A stretch of 64,000 nucleotides of DNA from Ralstonia pickettii (lineage in GTDB: Bacteria; Pseudomonadota; Gammaproteobacteria; Burkholderiales; Burkholderiaceae), in contig NZ_MCGB01000057.1 in the NCBI RefSeq assembly GCF_001699815.1, forward strand, positions 539,837-603,836. Reading direction: 5' to 3'. Made by a program: the position numbers and the translations under genes. The notes below the pieces were generated by a model. It made no database searches and was not told the origin of the DNA. It saw only the letters and a list, made by a program, of their open reading frames with translations. Position 1 is the stretch's first letter. Every line of letters starts with the position of its first letter. Shown piece by piece: positions 1 through 7,720 of the stretch.

Positions 1-1101
1 CGCCTCGCCCATCGCGCCTTCAAAATCCGATGCGCGCACCAGCCTGTCGGGCACATACTGGTCGCCGCGCCGCACAAGCCGCACCAGGCAGGGCATGTCG
101 GTGAAGCGGCGGCAGTAGTCCATGAAGTAGTCGCTCTTGCCCGCCAGGTGGAATTCCTTGAGGATCACGTGCCCCATGGCGAGCGCCAGTGCGGCGTCGG
201 TGCCTTGCTTGGGATGCAGCCAGATGTCGCCAAACTTCGCGCCCTCGGCGTAGTCAGGGAACACCGAAACAATCTTCGTGCCCTTGTAGCGGGCTTCCAC
301 CATGAAGTGCGCGTCGGGCGTGCGCGTCTGCGGCACGTTCGAGCCCCACAGCATGATGAACGTCGAGTTGTACCAGTCGGCAGATTCCGGCACGTCGGTC
401 TGCTCGCCCCAGGTTTGCGGCGAGGCGGGCGGCAGATCGCAGTACCAGTCGTAGAAGCTCAGGCACACACCGCCGATCAACGACAGATAGCGCGAGCCGG
501 CCGCGTACGAGACCATCGACATAGCAGGGATCGGTGAAAACCCCACCACGCGATCCGGGCCGTACTTGCGGATGGTGTAGACGTTGGCGGCGGCAACGAT
601 TTCGTTGACCTCGTCCCACGTTGAACGGACAAAGCCGCCAAGGCCGCGGCGGCTCTGATAGCTGCGGCGCGCGGTGTCGTCTTCAACGATCGACTGCCAG
701 GCCTGGACCGGGTCCATGATCGCACGGCGCTCGCGCCAAAGCTTGACGAGCGCGCTACGCACCATCGGATATTTCAGCCGATTTGCGCTGTACAGGTACC
801 AGGAGTACGACGCCCCGCGCGAACACCCGCGCGGCTCATGGTTCGGCATGTCAGGGCGCGTGCGCGGGTAATCCGTCTGCTGGGTTTCCCACGTAACGAT
901 GCCGCCTTTGACATAGATCTTCCAGGAGCACGATCCTGTGCAGTTGACCCCGTGCGTGGACCGGACGACCTTGTCGTGCTGCCATCGTTGGCGATATGCC
1001 TCTTCCCACTTGCGGTCTTCGTCTGTGACAGCCCCGTGTCCATCCGAGAACGCTGGCCGCTCGGTGACGAAAAAGCGCAGCCTGTCAACGAAATGGCTCA
1101 T
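1..1101 (-). CDS. narG: Respiratory nitrate reductase alpha subunit NarG, 3' part cut by the window edge
   Basis: This is the first 367 codons of the large catalytic subunit of membrane-bound respiratory nitrate reductase, which reduces nitrate to nitrite at a molybdenum bis-MGD centre on the cytoplasmic side. The start is ATG at 1101, with an AGGAAGG ribosome site about 8 bases before it. The N-terminal iron-sulfur motif THGVNCTGSCSW is present (H50, C54, C58), followed by family blocks such as NHEPRGCSRGASYSWYLY, CLSFYDWYCDLPPASPQTW and NVPQTRTPDAHF. The reading frame is open to base 1, so the remaining two thirds and the expected narH, narJ and narI genes lie outside. In this family narG normally has narK-type transporters or regulators upstream. 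Here the upstream DNA is mobile-element debris, so its promoter context may be altered. Confidence 0.97.
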   Translation of the reverse strand, partial: MSHFVDRLRFFVTERPAFSDGHGAVTDEDRKWEEAYRQRWQHDKVVRSTHGVNCTGSCSWKIYVKGGIVTWETQQTDYPRTRPDMPNHEPRGCSRGASYSWYLYSANRLKYPMVRSALVKLWRERRAIMDPVQAWQSIVEDDTARRSYQSRRGLGGFVRSTWDEVNEIVAAANVYTIRKYGPDRVVGFSPIPAMSMVSYAAGSRYLSLIGGVCLSFYDWYCDLPPASPQTWGEQTDVPESADWYNSTFIMLWGSNVPQTRTPDAHFMVEARYKGTKIVSVFPDYAEGAKFGDIWLHPKQGTDAALALAMGHVILKEFHLAGKSDYFMDYCRRFTDMPCLVRLVRRGDQYVPDRLVRASDFEGAMGEA

Positions 1102-1389
1102 GGGGACCCCTTCCTGGTTTGCATCGGCAAGCGTTGTCCATTAAAGGAAGAGAATGGCGATATGTAAACTCCGGCTTGTGCGCCAAGCTGTAGCCCCCCC
1201 TTCTGCACAGGCCCACTTGTGCACCGCAAAGAGGCCGCGCCGGGTTTCGACGGAGGCAATGGACCATGCCTCGCATGCTATCTAGCCACACCTGCTGAAC
1301 GGCCCAAAGCCGAGGCGATTCAGTTTGATGCTACTCATGCGCACGTTGTTGATTGGCACCGAATCCTGACCCAACCGAGGTCGCCGCGG
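1102..1389. other. Non-coding leader upstream of narG
   Basis: About 290 bases lie between the narG start and the first recognisable mobile-element fragment. The narG ribosome site is visible close to 1101. I do not see a clean FNR-type dyad (TTGAT-N4-ATCAA) or an obvious -35/-10 pair reading towards narG. No open frame here resembles a known protein. The original narG promoter may have been replaced or displaced by the neighbouring insertion events. Confidence 0.4.
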
Positions 1390-1600
1390 GTACCGTGGAA
1401 CAAAGGGAAATTGACCGGTCAGAAGCCGCCGCTCAAGCTCAGCGAGATCTGGGCGATCCGCGTGCGCCTGCAACTCTCCTCCAACTTGCGTGATCTGGCG
1501 ACGTTCAACCTCGCCATTGACAGCAAACTCCGAGCGTGTGATCTCGCGAAGCTACGTGTGTGGGATGTCTGCCATGGCGAGCGTATCGCCATTCGGCCCA
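1390..1600 (+). pseudogene. Tyrosine recombinase (phage integrase family) 5' fragment
   Basis: The translation from about 1390 carries the block PWNKGKLTGQKPPLKL followed by EIWAIRVRLQL, FNLAIDSKLRACDL and LRVWDVCHG. This is the characteristic N-terminal region of a short proteobacterial site-specific integrase (about 200 residues in complete copies). Homology stops near residue 70 of the family, at the join with the transposase fragment beginning around 1613. The catalytic Arg-His-Arg-Tyr region is therefore absent and the gene cannot encode an active recombinase. The family assignment rests on remembered consensus sequences. Confidence 0.7.
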
Positions 1601-1612
1601 ATGGCCCAGTAG

Positions 1613-2098
1613 GTATGGTTCAACGATGGCTCTTGTGTGCGGCTGCGCCCGGAATATCCACATCACGTCTGGAGCTACGACTTCGTGCACCACACTACCG
1701 AAGACGGCCGCAGCCTGCGGCTGATGACGCTCGTCGACGAGTTCTCGCGCCAGTGCCTGGCCATCAAGGTAGGACGACGCTTGAACAGTATGGACGTCAT
1801 CGAGACACTGGCTGACGCCATGCTGGCACATGGCATCCCCGAGCATGCGCGCTCGGACAACGGTGCGGAGATGACAGCGAACATCGTGCGTGACTGGCTG
1901 GGCCGTTTGGGCGCGAAGACGCTGTTCATCGCACCCGACAGCCCGTGGGAAAATGGCTACTGCGAGTCCTTCAACGGCAAGCTGCGCGATGAGCTGCTCA
2001 ACGGCGAACTGTTCTACAGCCTCAAGGAAGCGCAGGTCGTCATTGAACAATGGCGCCAACACTACAACACGCAGCGCCCGCATTCGTCGCTTGGATAA
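1613..2098 (+). pseudogene. IS3-family transposase OrfB, truncated at both ends
   Basis: This is the C-terminal core of an IS3-type transposase integrase domain. The fragment reads from [20 protein letters not shown] to the terminal QRPHSSLG. Counting from the GTG at 1637, the catalytic residues are D15 (WSYD), D74 (RSDNG) and E110 ([10 protein letters not shown]), which gives an intact DD(35)E triad. The N-terminal half of OrfB, the whole of OrfA and the usual tail after HSSLG are missing. Both terminal inverted repeats are also gone. The left border abuts a recombinase fragment and the right border abuts an endonuclease-like fragment, so this is a relic rather than a movable IS. Confidence 0.85.
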
Positions 2099-2315
2099 AG
2101 GCGCTGCCCGAGGTGCTCCGCCGCTTTCCATACCACGCGGAGGCGTCGAGGGAAGGGTCTTTTCGAAATCCCGATGGTGTGGCGTTCAAACTCCAAAATT
2201 TACGGCAGATTGCCGCCGGCAAGGGTTTAGGGAACGTTTCAGAAACGGATCGCGCGGTTTGGTCCGAGTTTGGGGCGTCGCCCACGGCGGTGAAATCACT
2301 GACTGCGTACGTACA
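2095..2315 (+). pseudogene. HNH endonuclease / McrA-like restriction protein fragment
   Basis: Immediately after the transposase remnant the frame reads LPEVLRRFPYHAEASREG, then SFRNPDGVAFKLQNLRQIA and GKGLGNVSETDRAVWSEFG. The pairing of FRNPxGVAxKLxN with GKGLxNVSxxDRxVW is what I recall from the region preceding the HNH nuclease domain in restriction-like HNH endonucleases. No HNH motif follows. The frame runs on into the opposite-strand membrane protein gene. It is a severed N-terminal fragment without its own start codon or ribosome site. Confidence 0.5.
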
Positions 2316-2336
2316 GCCCGTCGCTGCCCAGCCCAA

Positions 2337-2966
2337 TCACTGCGCGGCGTCGCTGCGCCGGATCACCGGCAGCCCCCAGGAGTAGTGCAGCGCGAGGGTG
2401 CGGATAGCAAAGCAGATTAAGGCGCCAAACCACGGCGTGAGCGTGAGCGTCCAGTCCATGCGCTGTCCAAGCACCTGGATGGCCGCCCCGACCAGCGCTG
2501 CCACGGCGTAGATTTCCTTCTCGAGGATGATCGGCACGCGGTTGAGCACCACGTCCCGTGCCACGCCGCCGCCGACGGCCGTCACCATGCCGAGAAGGAT
2601 GGCCACCTCAATGTTGTGGCCGAACCCCAACGCCTTATGCGCCCCGACGACGGCAAAGAAGCCCAGCCCGAGCGAATCGAAAAAGATGATCGGCTGTTTG
2701 AGGTGGTCAATCATGGGGCGTGCCCAGATCGCAATCGCTGACGCGAGCGCTGAGGTGGCGAGGTAGCGCCAGTCCGAAATGCCCACCGGCGGCAGTGCAC
2801 CGATACACAGGTCTCGAATCACGCCGCCGCCGCACGCCGTCAGATAGCTGATCGCAAGAACGCCAAACAGGTCGAGCCGCTTCTGTTCGGCTGCGAGGGC
2901 ACCACTGACCGCGAAGGCGAGGGTGCCCAGCAAGTCGACCAGGACAAAGAGGTTGTGCTCCATCAT
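2337..2966 (-). CDS. TRIC-like membrane protein (UPF0126 / YadS-YicG family)
   Basis: This is a predicted inner-membrane protein of about 209 residues with two repeats of roughly three transmembrane helices. Each repeat has the family signature: LLGTLAFAVSGALAA with ACGGGVIRDL in the first, and SLGLGFFAVVGAHKAL with AVGGGVARDV in the second. Bacterial relatives of TRIC channels are thought to conduct cations or glycine; the substrate here is unknown. I chose ATG at 2966 because it overlaps the TGA of the upstream peptidase gene as ATGA, which suggests translational coupling. An in-frame ATG at 2990 would add eight residues but has no better ribosome site. A second family member lies at 23,461. 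Confidence 0.9.
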   Translation of the reverse strand: MMEHNLFVLVDLLGTLAFAVSGALAAEQKRLDLFGVLAISYLTACGGGVIRDLCIGALPPVGISDWRYLATSALASAIAIWARPMIDHLKQPIIFFDSLGLGFFAVVGAHKALGFGHNIEVAILLGMVTAVGGGVARDVVLNRVPIILEKEIYAVAALVGAAIQVLGQRMDWTLTLTPWFGALICFAIRTLALHYSWGLPVIRRSDAAQ

Positions 2967-4228
2967 GTTGCCGGAGAAGTGCAAAGCCATGCCGAGGCCG
3001 CCGTGAGCATCGCGTGCAGGCCGGTTTCCAGCGTCGGATGAATGACCGGTGCGAACTTGGGTGAATGGTTACTCGGTATTTTGTTGACCTGCCTGGCCGC
3101 TTCGGCTTGTGCATAGATTTGAGGGTCGGTTCCGCCGATGAACCAGAAGACGTAAGGCACATTCCAGGCACGCCCAAAGATGCTGAAGTCTTCACTGGCC
3201 GACGCAGGCTTCGTCTCGTAAGCCTTGTCGCCGAACTGGGCCTTGAAAGCCTCTGCCAGCCGCTGCGTGGCGGCCGCGTCGTTTTCGGTGAGTGGATACG
3301 CGCTGAGGGTCGTGAACTCCGGCGGCCGCTCGGCGTTCGATGCATCGCACTCCGCACAGCAAATCCGTTTGATAGAAGCCAGCATGTATTCGCGCACATC
3401 TTCGTCGAAGGTGCGCATGTTGAGCTTGATTGTGGCTTCGTCCGGGATGATGTTTTCCTTGGTGCCGGCCTGCAGCGCTCCAATGGTCAGCACGGCATTG
3501 TCCATCGGCGAAATTTCACGAGAGACAATGGTCTGCAAACGCAACGTGGTGGAGGCGGCCATGATGACCGGATCAATCGACGTCTGCGGCTGAGAGCCGT
3601 GCGAGCCGCGACCGAACAGCCGGATTTTCAGGCTATCGCCCGCTGACAGAATGACGCCGGGCCGGTAACTGACCGTGCCGCTGGCCCCGACCATGACATG
3701 CTGACCCAGGATGATGTCCGGCTTGGGAAAGCGTTCGGTGCCCCAGTCGTCCACCATGCTGGCGGCGCCGCGCCCTACCTCTTCGCCCGGTTGGAACACC
3801 ACCATGACCGTACCCCGCCAGGCGTCGCGGTGCTCTGCGAGAACGCGCGCAGCACCGATCAGCCAGGTCACATGCATGTCATGTCCGCATGAATGGGCAA
3901 CATCGACTTCAACGCCCTCCTCATCCTTGGCCTTGACGGTGCTCGCGTAAGGCAAGCCGGTATTTTCCGCCATGGGCAGCGCGTCCATGTCCGCGCGTAG
4001 CATCACCGTAGGGCCATCTCCATTGCGCAGCACGCCGACTACGCCCGTGATACCGACATCGCGTGTGACTTCATAGCCCAGCGCCTCGATATGGTCGGCG
4101 GCGATCTTGGCGGTCCGGACTTCCTGCATGGAAAGCTCGGGGTGCTGATGGAGGTCTTTGTAAATGGCTTCGAGCTCGGCCAGCAGCGTGTCGCTGCGGC
4201 CGTGCAGCGCGTTGACGAGTGCGTTCAT
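2963..4228 (-). CDS. M20D family metallopeptidase / amidohydrolase (hippurate hydrolase-like)
   Basis: This 421-residue protein is a zinc- or manganese-dependent amidohydrolase of the M20 peptidase group, which removes acyl or aminoacyl groups from amino-acid conjugates in the cytoplasm. Visible motifs are DLHQHPELS near residue 30, the metal-binding HSCGHDMH (112-119), the catalytic GEE (148-150), FGRGSHGSQPQ in the dimerisation lid, and NHSPKF near the C-terminus. Length is typical for the family. The ATG at 4228 follows a GGGAG ribosome site. Its stop overlaps the start of the TRIC-like gene, so the two probably form an operon. The exact substrate cannot be read from sequence. Confidence 0.93.
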   Translation of the reverse strand: MNALVNALHGRSDTLLAELEAIYKDLHQHPELSMQEVRTAKIAADHIEALGYEVTRDVGITGVVGVLRNGDGPTVMLRADMDALPMAENTGLPYASTVKAKDEEGVEVDVAHSCGHDMHVTWLIGAARVLAEHRDAWRGTVMVVFQPGEEVGRGAASMVDDWGTERFPKPDIILGQHVMVGASGTVSYRPGVILSAGDSLKIRLFGRGSHGSQPQTSIDPVIMAASTTLRLQTIVSREISPMDNAVLTIGALQAGTKENIIPDEATIKLNMRTFDEDVREYMLASIKRICCAECDASNAERPPEFTTLSAYPLTENDAAATQRLAEAFKAQFGDKAYETKPASASEDFSIFGRAWNVPYVFWFIGGTDPQIYAQAEAARQVNKIPSNHSPKFAPVIHPTLETGLHAMLTAASAWLCTSPAT

Positions 4229-4402
4229 AAAAACTCCCGGGATGCCTTGTGCTTCGCATACACATTCAGTTGCCGCCCTGAAGACTCCATGGGGACGCCC
4301 TCTTCAGCGCGGACCCCACAAGGGCTATTCCGCAGCGCACCGGGTCAGGATGACCCTGACCGCGCCAGCAACATGAGGCTCAGTACGCCGACGAGACAAT
4401 TA

Positions 4403-4576
4403 AAGAGCATGGAGTAAAAAGGTGCCACTTTGCCGTTCGATGGCACGCACCGACTGCGCCCAGTTCCCCACCTGCGTCTCTATCTTGATGACCTCTGCGC
4501 CCATGTCGGCAGGTAGCATGACGCAAGCTTGGTCTGCCAGCACGCACGAGCAGTCTCGCACCGCCACGCCTTGGAG
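4403..4576 (-). pseudogene. Relic of a CaiB/BaiF family III CoA-transferase N-terminus
   Basis: The minus strand here translates as LQGVAVRDCSCVLADQAC, MLPADMGAEVIKIE, GNWAQSV and SGTFLLH. This resembles the first 60 or so residues of family III CoA-transferases, where a Leu-Ser-Arg-Val-Leu-Ala-Gly segment is followed by the nucleotide-binding block ADMGAEVIKIE. Conserved positions are already degraded (Cys and Asp where Arg and Gly are expected), and there is no start codon and no continuation. I read it as a decayed gene fragment. The identification rests on the ADMGAEVIKIE block and its flanks. Confidence 0.45.
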
Positions 4577-4622
4577 GCAGTTGTCGATCGTATACCCGGA
4601 GCAGGTACACAGCAGAAACTGC

Positions 4623-5087
4623 GTGGTCGCCGAGCAGGACGCCAGGAAGTCCGCCGAGGAGCGGCTCAAGAAGAAGATTGAGGCACAGCAGGTTGCCACG
4701 ACAGCCGAGCTCAGCAAGACCGTCCTGCTCACCTTCATGGGACAGCGCTACATTCCGAGCGATGTTATGGCAAGACAGATTGACGATCAATTTTCCGTCG
4801 AAATCGGCGTCAGGAATTCTGGTCCCAAAGCGATCAAGGGCATCAAGGTGCAGCTCGTCTTCAAGAATACCTTCGGGGAGGCCATCTCCAAGATGCATCT
4901 GAATATCGAGCAGGCGATCCCGCCCGGCGGTGAATACGTCTGGAAGGGGAGCAGAAAGATCAACGAGTTCATCGATGAAGATCGCCACTTGATGCACTTG
5001 AAGGACGGCCAGTTCTCGGCAGAGATGCAGCCAACGATGGTCGTGTATGCGGACGGCTCCACCATTGGCAACCCCGACGCAACTTGA
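4623..5087 (+). pseudogene. Lipoprotein-like protein of unknown function, 5' truncated
   Basis: The frame encodes a charged helical segment (ARKSAEERLKKKIEAQ) followed by a beta-rich region with DQFSVEIGVRN, KAIKGIKVQLVFKNTFGE, a GGEYVWKG turn and a C-terminal strand MVVYADGS. This layout resembles secreted or lipid-anchored proteins with an Ig-like or FxLyD-type domain, but no signal peptide or lipobox precedes it in any nearby frame. The DNA just upstream holds the CoA-transferase relic on the other strand, so the original 5' end has probably been lost. A GTG at 4623 is the closest in-frame start and has no good ribosome site. The stop codon lies inside a 36-base repeat. Confidence 0.5.
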
Positions 5088-5115
5088 CTGGATGTTTCGC
5101 CCCTTCTGAGCGTTA
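5080..5115 (+). repeat. 36-base dispersed repeat, copy 1
   Basis: The segment beginning CAACTTGACTGGATGTTTCG and ending GAGCGTTA recurs at 7848-7883 with only two substitutions (C to A at position 4, T to A at position 28). It contains the stop codon of the truncated lipoprotein-like gene. Both copies sit at the 3' side of a gene block in this accessory region. This suggests a dispersed intergenic element or the scar of a duplication. Confidence 0.8.
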
Positions 5116-5595
5116 GCCTCTTGGCGCCAAATCGCTTTTCCCGCGACAGGTCTATTGCAGGAGTGAAGCCCATTTGCGGTTTCAAAACGCGCCGCTGTGT
5201 CATAGCAATGGCTGACGCCTGCCACGCAGCCCGCTCCACCTGATGGCAGGTTAGATGCTGCGTTTTTTTGCTTTTTTTTCGGTTCATCGCCGAATTCCGC
5301 GGAGGGCTTGTGGTCCGGCGGCAGAATTCGGCCAGGAACTGTCGTTCAAGCGATGCAACAATTTGCCGCACAGGCCGGCCAAAAGATTGCCTTGGCAAAT
5401 ACAGCCCTGAAGGGCGCGTGTGAACGCCCGCTTCAAGTTGAAGCGGATCATCGATACGCATGCGGCAAACCGATTGGCAACGTCGTCTTGACGTAGATCT
5501 GGATACTGATGCTCTTTTTGCGGTGTAATACTGCGCATCCGCACATGCTGGACATTGTCCGCACCAGGACCGCCCGGCAGCTTCACTAGCCCATC
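5088..5595. other. Gene-free stretch of about 500 bases
   Basis: I see no protein here with recognisable homology. Visible structure: the rest of the 36-base repeat, a possible terminator (5224-5269), two T-runs between 5263 and 5279, and a 9-base inverted repeat GCCGAATTC/GAATTCGGC (5289-5297 and 5324-5332) separated by 26 bases. Short open frames in it look random in composition. Confidence 0.5.
5224..5269 (+). terminator. Possible rho-independent terminator
   Basis: The arms ACGCAGC (5224-5230) and GCTGCGT (5257-5263) can pair, and a run of seven T residues follows directly. The enclosed loop is long (26 bases) but contains its own partial pairing. It would end transcripts coming from the truncated lipoprotein-like gene. 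Confidence 0.4.
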
Positions 5596-5982
5596 ATGCA
5601 TTTCGCTCGCACCCGCAAAAGACTGACCGCCTGGCTTGGCCTGGTGGCGATGGTGCTTGTGCTTTTTGTGCCGATGGTGAGCCAGGCGCTGGAATTGCAC
5701 GAGCTGCGGGCGTTCGAGCAGGCCGCGCCGCTTTGCGAGGCCAAACAGTCTGCCTCCGCCAATACCGATCTACCCGCTGGGCACGACATGCCGGCCGGCC
5801 ACCATGCGGCATGCGGCTACTGCGATCTGCTGGCAGAACACGTGCTGGTGCCGACTATCATCCCAGCGATGGCGGCACCGGCGCCAATCCATGCAACGGC
5901 ATGGTCCCCGGAGCCCGGGCGCCTGGCCGTGCACCAAGCGCGCGAGGCCGGACGGCCGCGCGATTCACCCCTCCTCTTCTGA
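5596..5982 (+). CDS. DUF2946 family protein, possible metal-binding exported protein
   Basis: This 128-residue protein has a basic N-terminus followed by one hydrophobic segment (about residues 11-30), consistent with a signal peptide or membrane anchor. A short His/Met/Cys-rich stretch follows: GHDMPAGHH (62-70) and then CGYC (73-76). This His-His...CxxC arrangement is the hallmark of DUF2946 proteins, which are often found beside copper-handling genes. The start at 5596 opens the polar N-terminus. It lies 129 bases upstream of a Cys-rich outer-membrane barrel and a TlpA-like thiol oxidoreductase, which suggests a shared role in metal or thiol chemistry of the periplasm. No experiment-based function is known to me. 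Confidence 0.82.
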   Translation: MHFARTRKRLTAWLGLVAMVLVLFVPMVSQALELHELRAFEQAAPLCEAKQSASANTDLPAGHDMPAGHHAACGYCDLLAEHVLVPTIIPAMAAPAPIHATAWSPEPGRLAVHQAREAGRPRDSPLLF

Positions 5983-6111
5983 CCACGTCAACCCGGGCAG
6001 CGATTGCGCAACGCACTCGCACCCGGCCAGGGCCGTTTTCAGACAAGACGCCGTGCGACGCACCGACCACTGGTCAGGGCGCGCACGTACATATCAGAGC
6101 GAGGAATCTCC

Positions 6112-7173
6112 ATGGCAACACCATCCAACATGATCCGACGCGCAGCACTGCTCGCCTGCGCCGTCGGCGTGTTTGCACCTATCGCGGCGCATGCCTGCGC
6201 CACCTGTGGCTGTTCACTCAGCACCGACGCCGCGATGGGCTACTCGGCCATCCCGGGTTGGCGTATCGGCTTCGAATACACCTATCTTCCTCAGAACCAG
6301 TTGCGCAACGGCACTCACGCGGTCACGCCAGCGCAGGCTGCCGCCATCAACGATGCCGGCGGCAACCAGGAAGTCGAGCGCCAGACCATCAATCGCTACA
6401 TCAACCTCGGCATCAATTACAGCCCGAACAGTAGCTGGAACTTCGGCGCGATCGTGCCGTACGTGGACCGCAGCCACACGACGTACGGCGCGGCCACGTC
6501 CGACCAGCTCACCCCGGGCAATGTCAGCGGTGGCACCGCTAGCGGCCTGGGTGACATCAAGCTGATCGCCAGCTACCAGGGCTTCCTGCCCACGCACAAT
6601 CTGGGCGTGCAACTGGGCGTCAAGCTGCCGACCGGCCGCTACGGCGGGCAGAACGTATTGACCGGCAATACAGTCGGGCGCAATCCGGTGTTCTTCAACA
6701 GCGGCCCGAGCGCGACGGGCGGGCAAGCTCTGGATACCAGCCTGCAGCCCGGTACAGGTAGCACCGACGTGATCCTGGGTGCCTACTACTACCAGCCCGT
6801 CAGCCAGGATTTCGATGCGTTCATCAACGGCCAATTCCAGGCCGCCGTGCACCAACGGCTGAATGAGGCTGGCGCGGACTTCCGCCCCGGCAACCTCGCC
6901 ACCATGAGCTTTGGCGTGCGCTACGAGGCCAATCCGCACGTCGTGCCGCAGTTGCAGTTCAACGTAACGCGCAAGAACGCCGACAAGGGCGCACTGGCGG
7001 ATACCACCAACACCGCAGGCACGGTGATCTACCTGTCGCCGGGCGTGACGGTGAGCGTGGCGCACAACGTGCAGATCTACGCATTCCTGCAGAGGGCGCT
7101 GTACAGCAACCTGCAGGGTTACCAGCTCTTCCCGCGCTGGTCGGGCACCGTTGGAGCCAGCTATGCGTTCTGA
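6112..7173 (+). CDS. Outer-membrane beta-barrel protein with Cys-rich N-terminus
   Basis: This 353-residue exported protein has a signal peptide (residues 1-28, RRAALLACAVGVFAPIAAHA) and a mature N-terminus that begins with CATCGC (29-34). The rest alternates aromatic/hydrophobic strands with polar turns, for example WRIGFEYTYL, YINLGINYSPNSSWNFG, GVQLGVKLPTG, VILGAYYYQP and MSFGVRYEANP. It ends WSGTVGASYAF with the C-terminal Phe typical of outer-membrane barrels. ATG at 6112 follows a GAGGAA ribosome site; an earlier in-frame start at 6004 would bury the signal peptide. The TlpA-like gene overlaps its 3' end by 11 bases, implying co-translation. The substrate is unknown; the N-terminal thiols could bind metal or be targets of the thiol reductase. 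Confidence 0.85.
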   Translation: MATPSNMIRRAALLACAVGVFAPIAAHACATCGCSLSTDAAMGYSAIPGWRIGFEYTYLPQNQLRNGTHAVTPAQAAAINDAGGNQEVERQTINRYINLGINYSPNSSWNFGAIVPYVDRSHTTYGAATSDQLTPGNVSGGTASGLGDIKLIASYQGFLPTHNLGVQLGVKLPTGRYGGQNVLTGNTVGRNPVFFNSGPSATGGQALDTSLQPGTGSTDVILGAYYYQPVSQDFDAFINGQFQAAVHQRLNEAGADFRPGNLATMSFGVRYEANPHVVPQLQFNVTRKNADKGALADTTNTAGTVIYLSPGVTVSVAHNVQIYAFLQRALYSNLQGYQLFPRWSGTVGASYAF

Positions 7174-7720
7174 TACGGAGTGCCGTTCGCCGCGCGCATG
7201 GTCGCGACGTACGTGGCTGCAAGCGGCCAGCACGGTGGCGCTGGGCACCGGGCTGGGTAGCCCATCTCACGATGCACATGCCGCGAGCCTTGAAGTCGGG
7301 CGGCCGGCGCCTGCCCTGGTGCTGCACACGATTGATGGCCGCAACATCTCTACCGAAGACCTGCACGGTCATGTCGTGATCCTGAGCTTCTGGGCGACAT
7401 GGTGTGGGCCGTGCCATCAAGAGCTACCGTTGCTCTCCGATTACGCGGCGAAACACGCGCATCGGGGTCTACGCGTCCTCGGCTTCAGTCTGGACGAGCC
7501 AGCCTCGTTGTCAGCGGTGCGGGAAATGGCGGCGGCATGGAGCTTTCCCGTGGGGCTGCTTGGTAGCGCCTATGCGGGTGGCTACGGCCGCATCTGGCGA
7601 ATTCCGGTCAACTTCACGATCGACCGCAACGGCCTGCTGGCCGACAACGGCTGGGACTCGCGTGAACCCGCGTGGACGGCCGAACGGCTTGATCGCATCG
7701 TCACACCGTTGTTGCGTTGA
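7163..7720 (+). CDS. TlpA-like thiol:disulfide oxidoreductase with Tat-type signal
   Basis: This is a periplasmic thioredoxin-fold protein of 185 residues. The redox motif WCGPC is at residues 80-84, after the typical strand VVILSFWATW, and a cis-Pro region (WRIPVNFTID) follows later. The N-terminus carries a twin-arginine motif, SRRTWLQ (14-20), before a weakly hydrophobic stretch and a likely cleavage after AHA. This suggests export by Tat, which is unusual for TlpA/ResA-type proteins. ATG at 7163 overlaps the upstream barrel gene by 11 bases. Likely roles are keeping periplasmic cysteines reduced for metal loading or cytochrome c maturation. The neighbouring CATCGC barrel and CGYC protein are obvious candidate partners. 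Confidence 0.9.
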   Translation: MRSDTECRSPRAWSRRTWLQAASTVALGTGLGSPSHDAHAASLEVGRPAPALVLHTIDGRNISTEDLHGHVVILSFWATWCGPCHQELPLLSDYAAKHAHRGLRVLGFSLDEPASLSAVREMAAAWSFPVGLLGSAYAGGYGRIWRIPVNFTIDRNGLLADNGWDSREPAWTAERLDRIVTPLLR

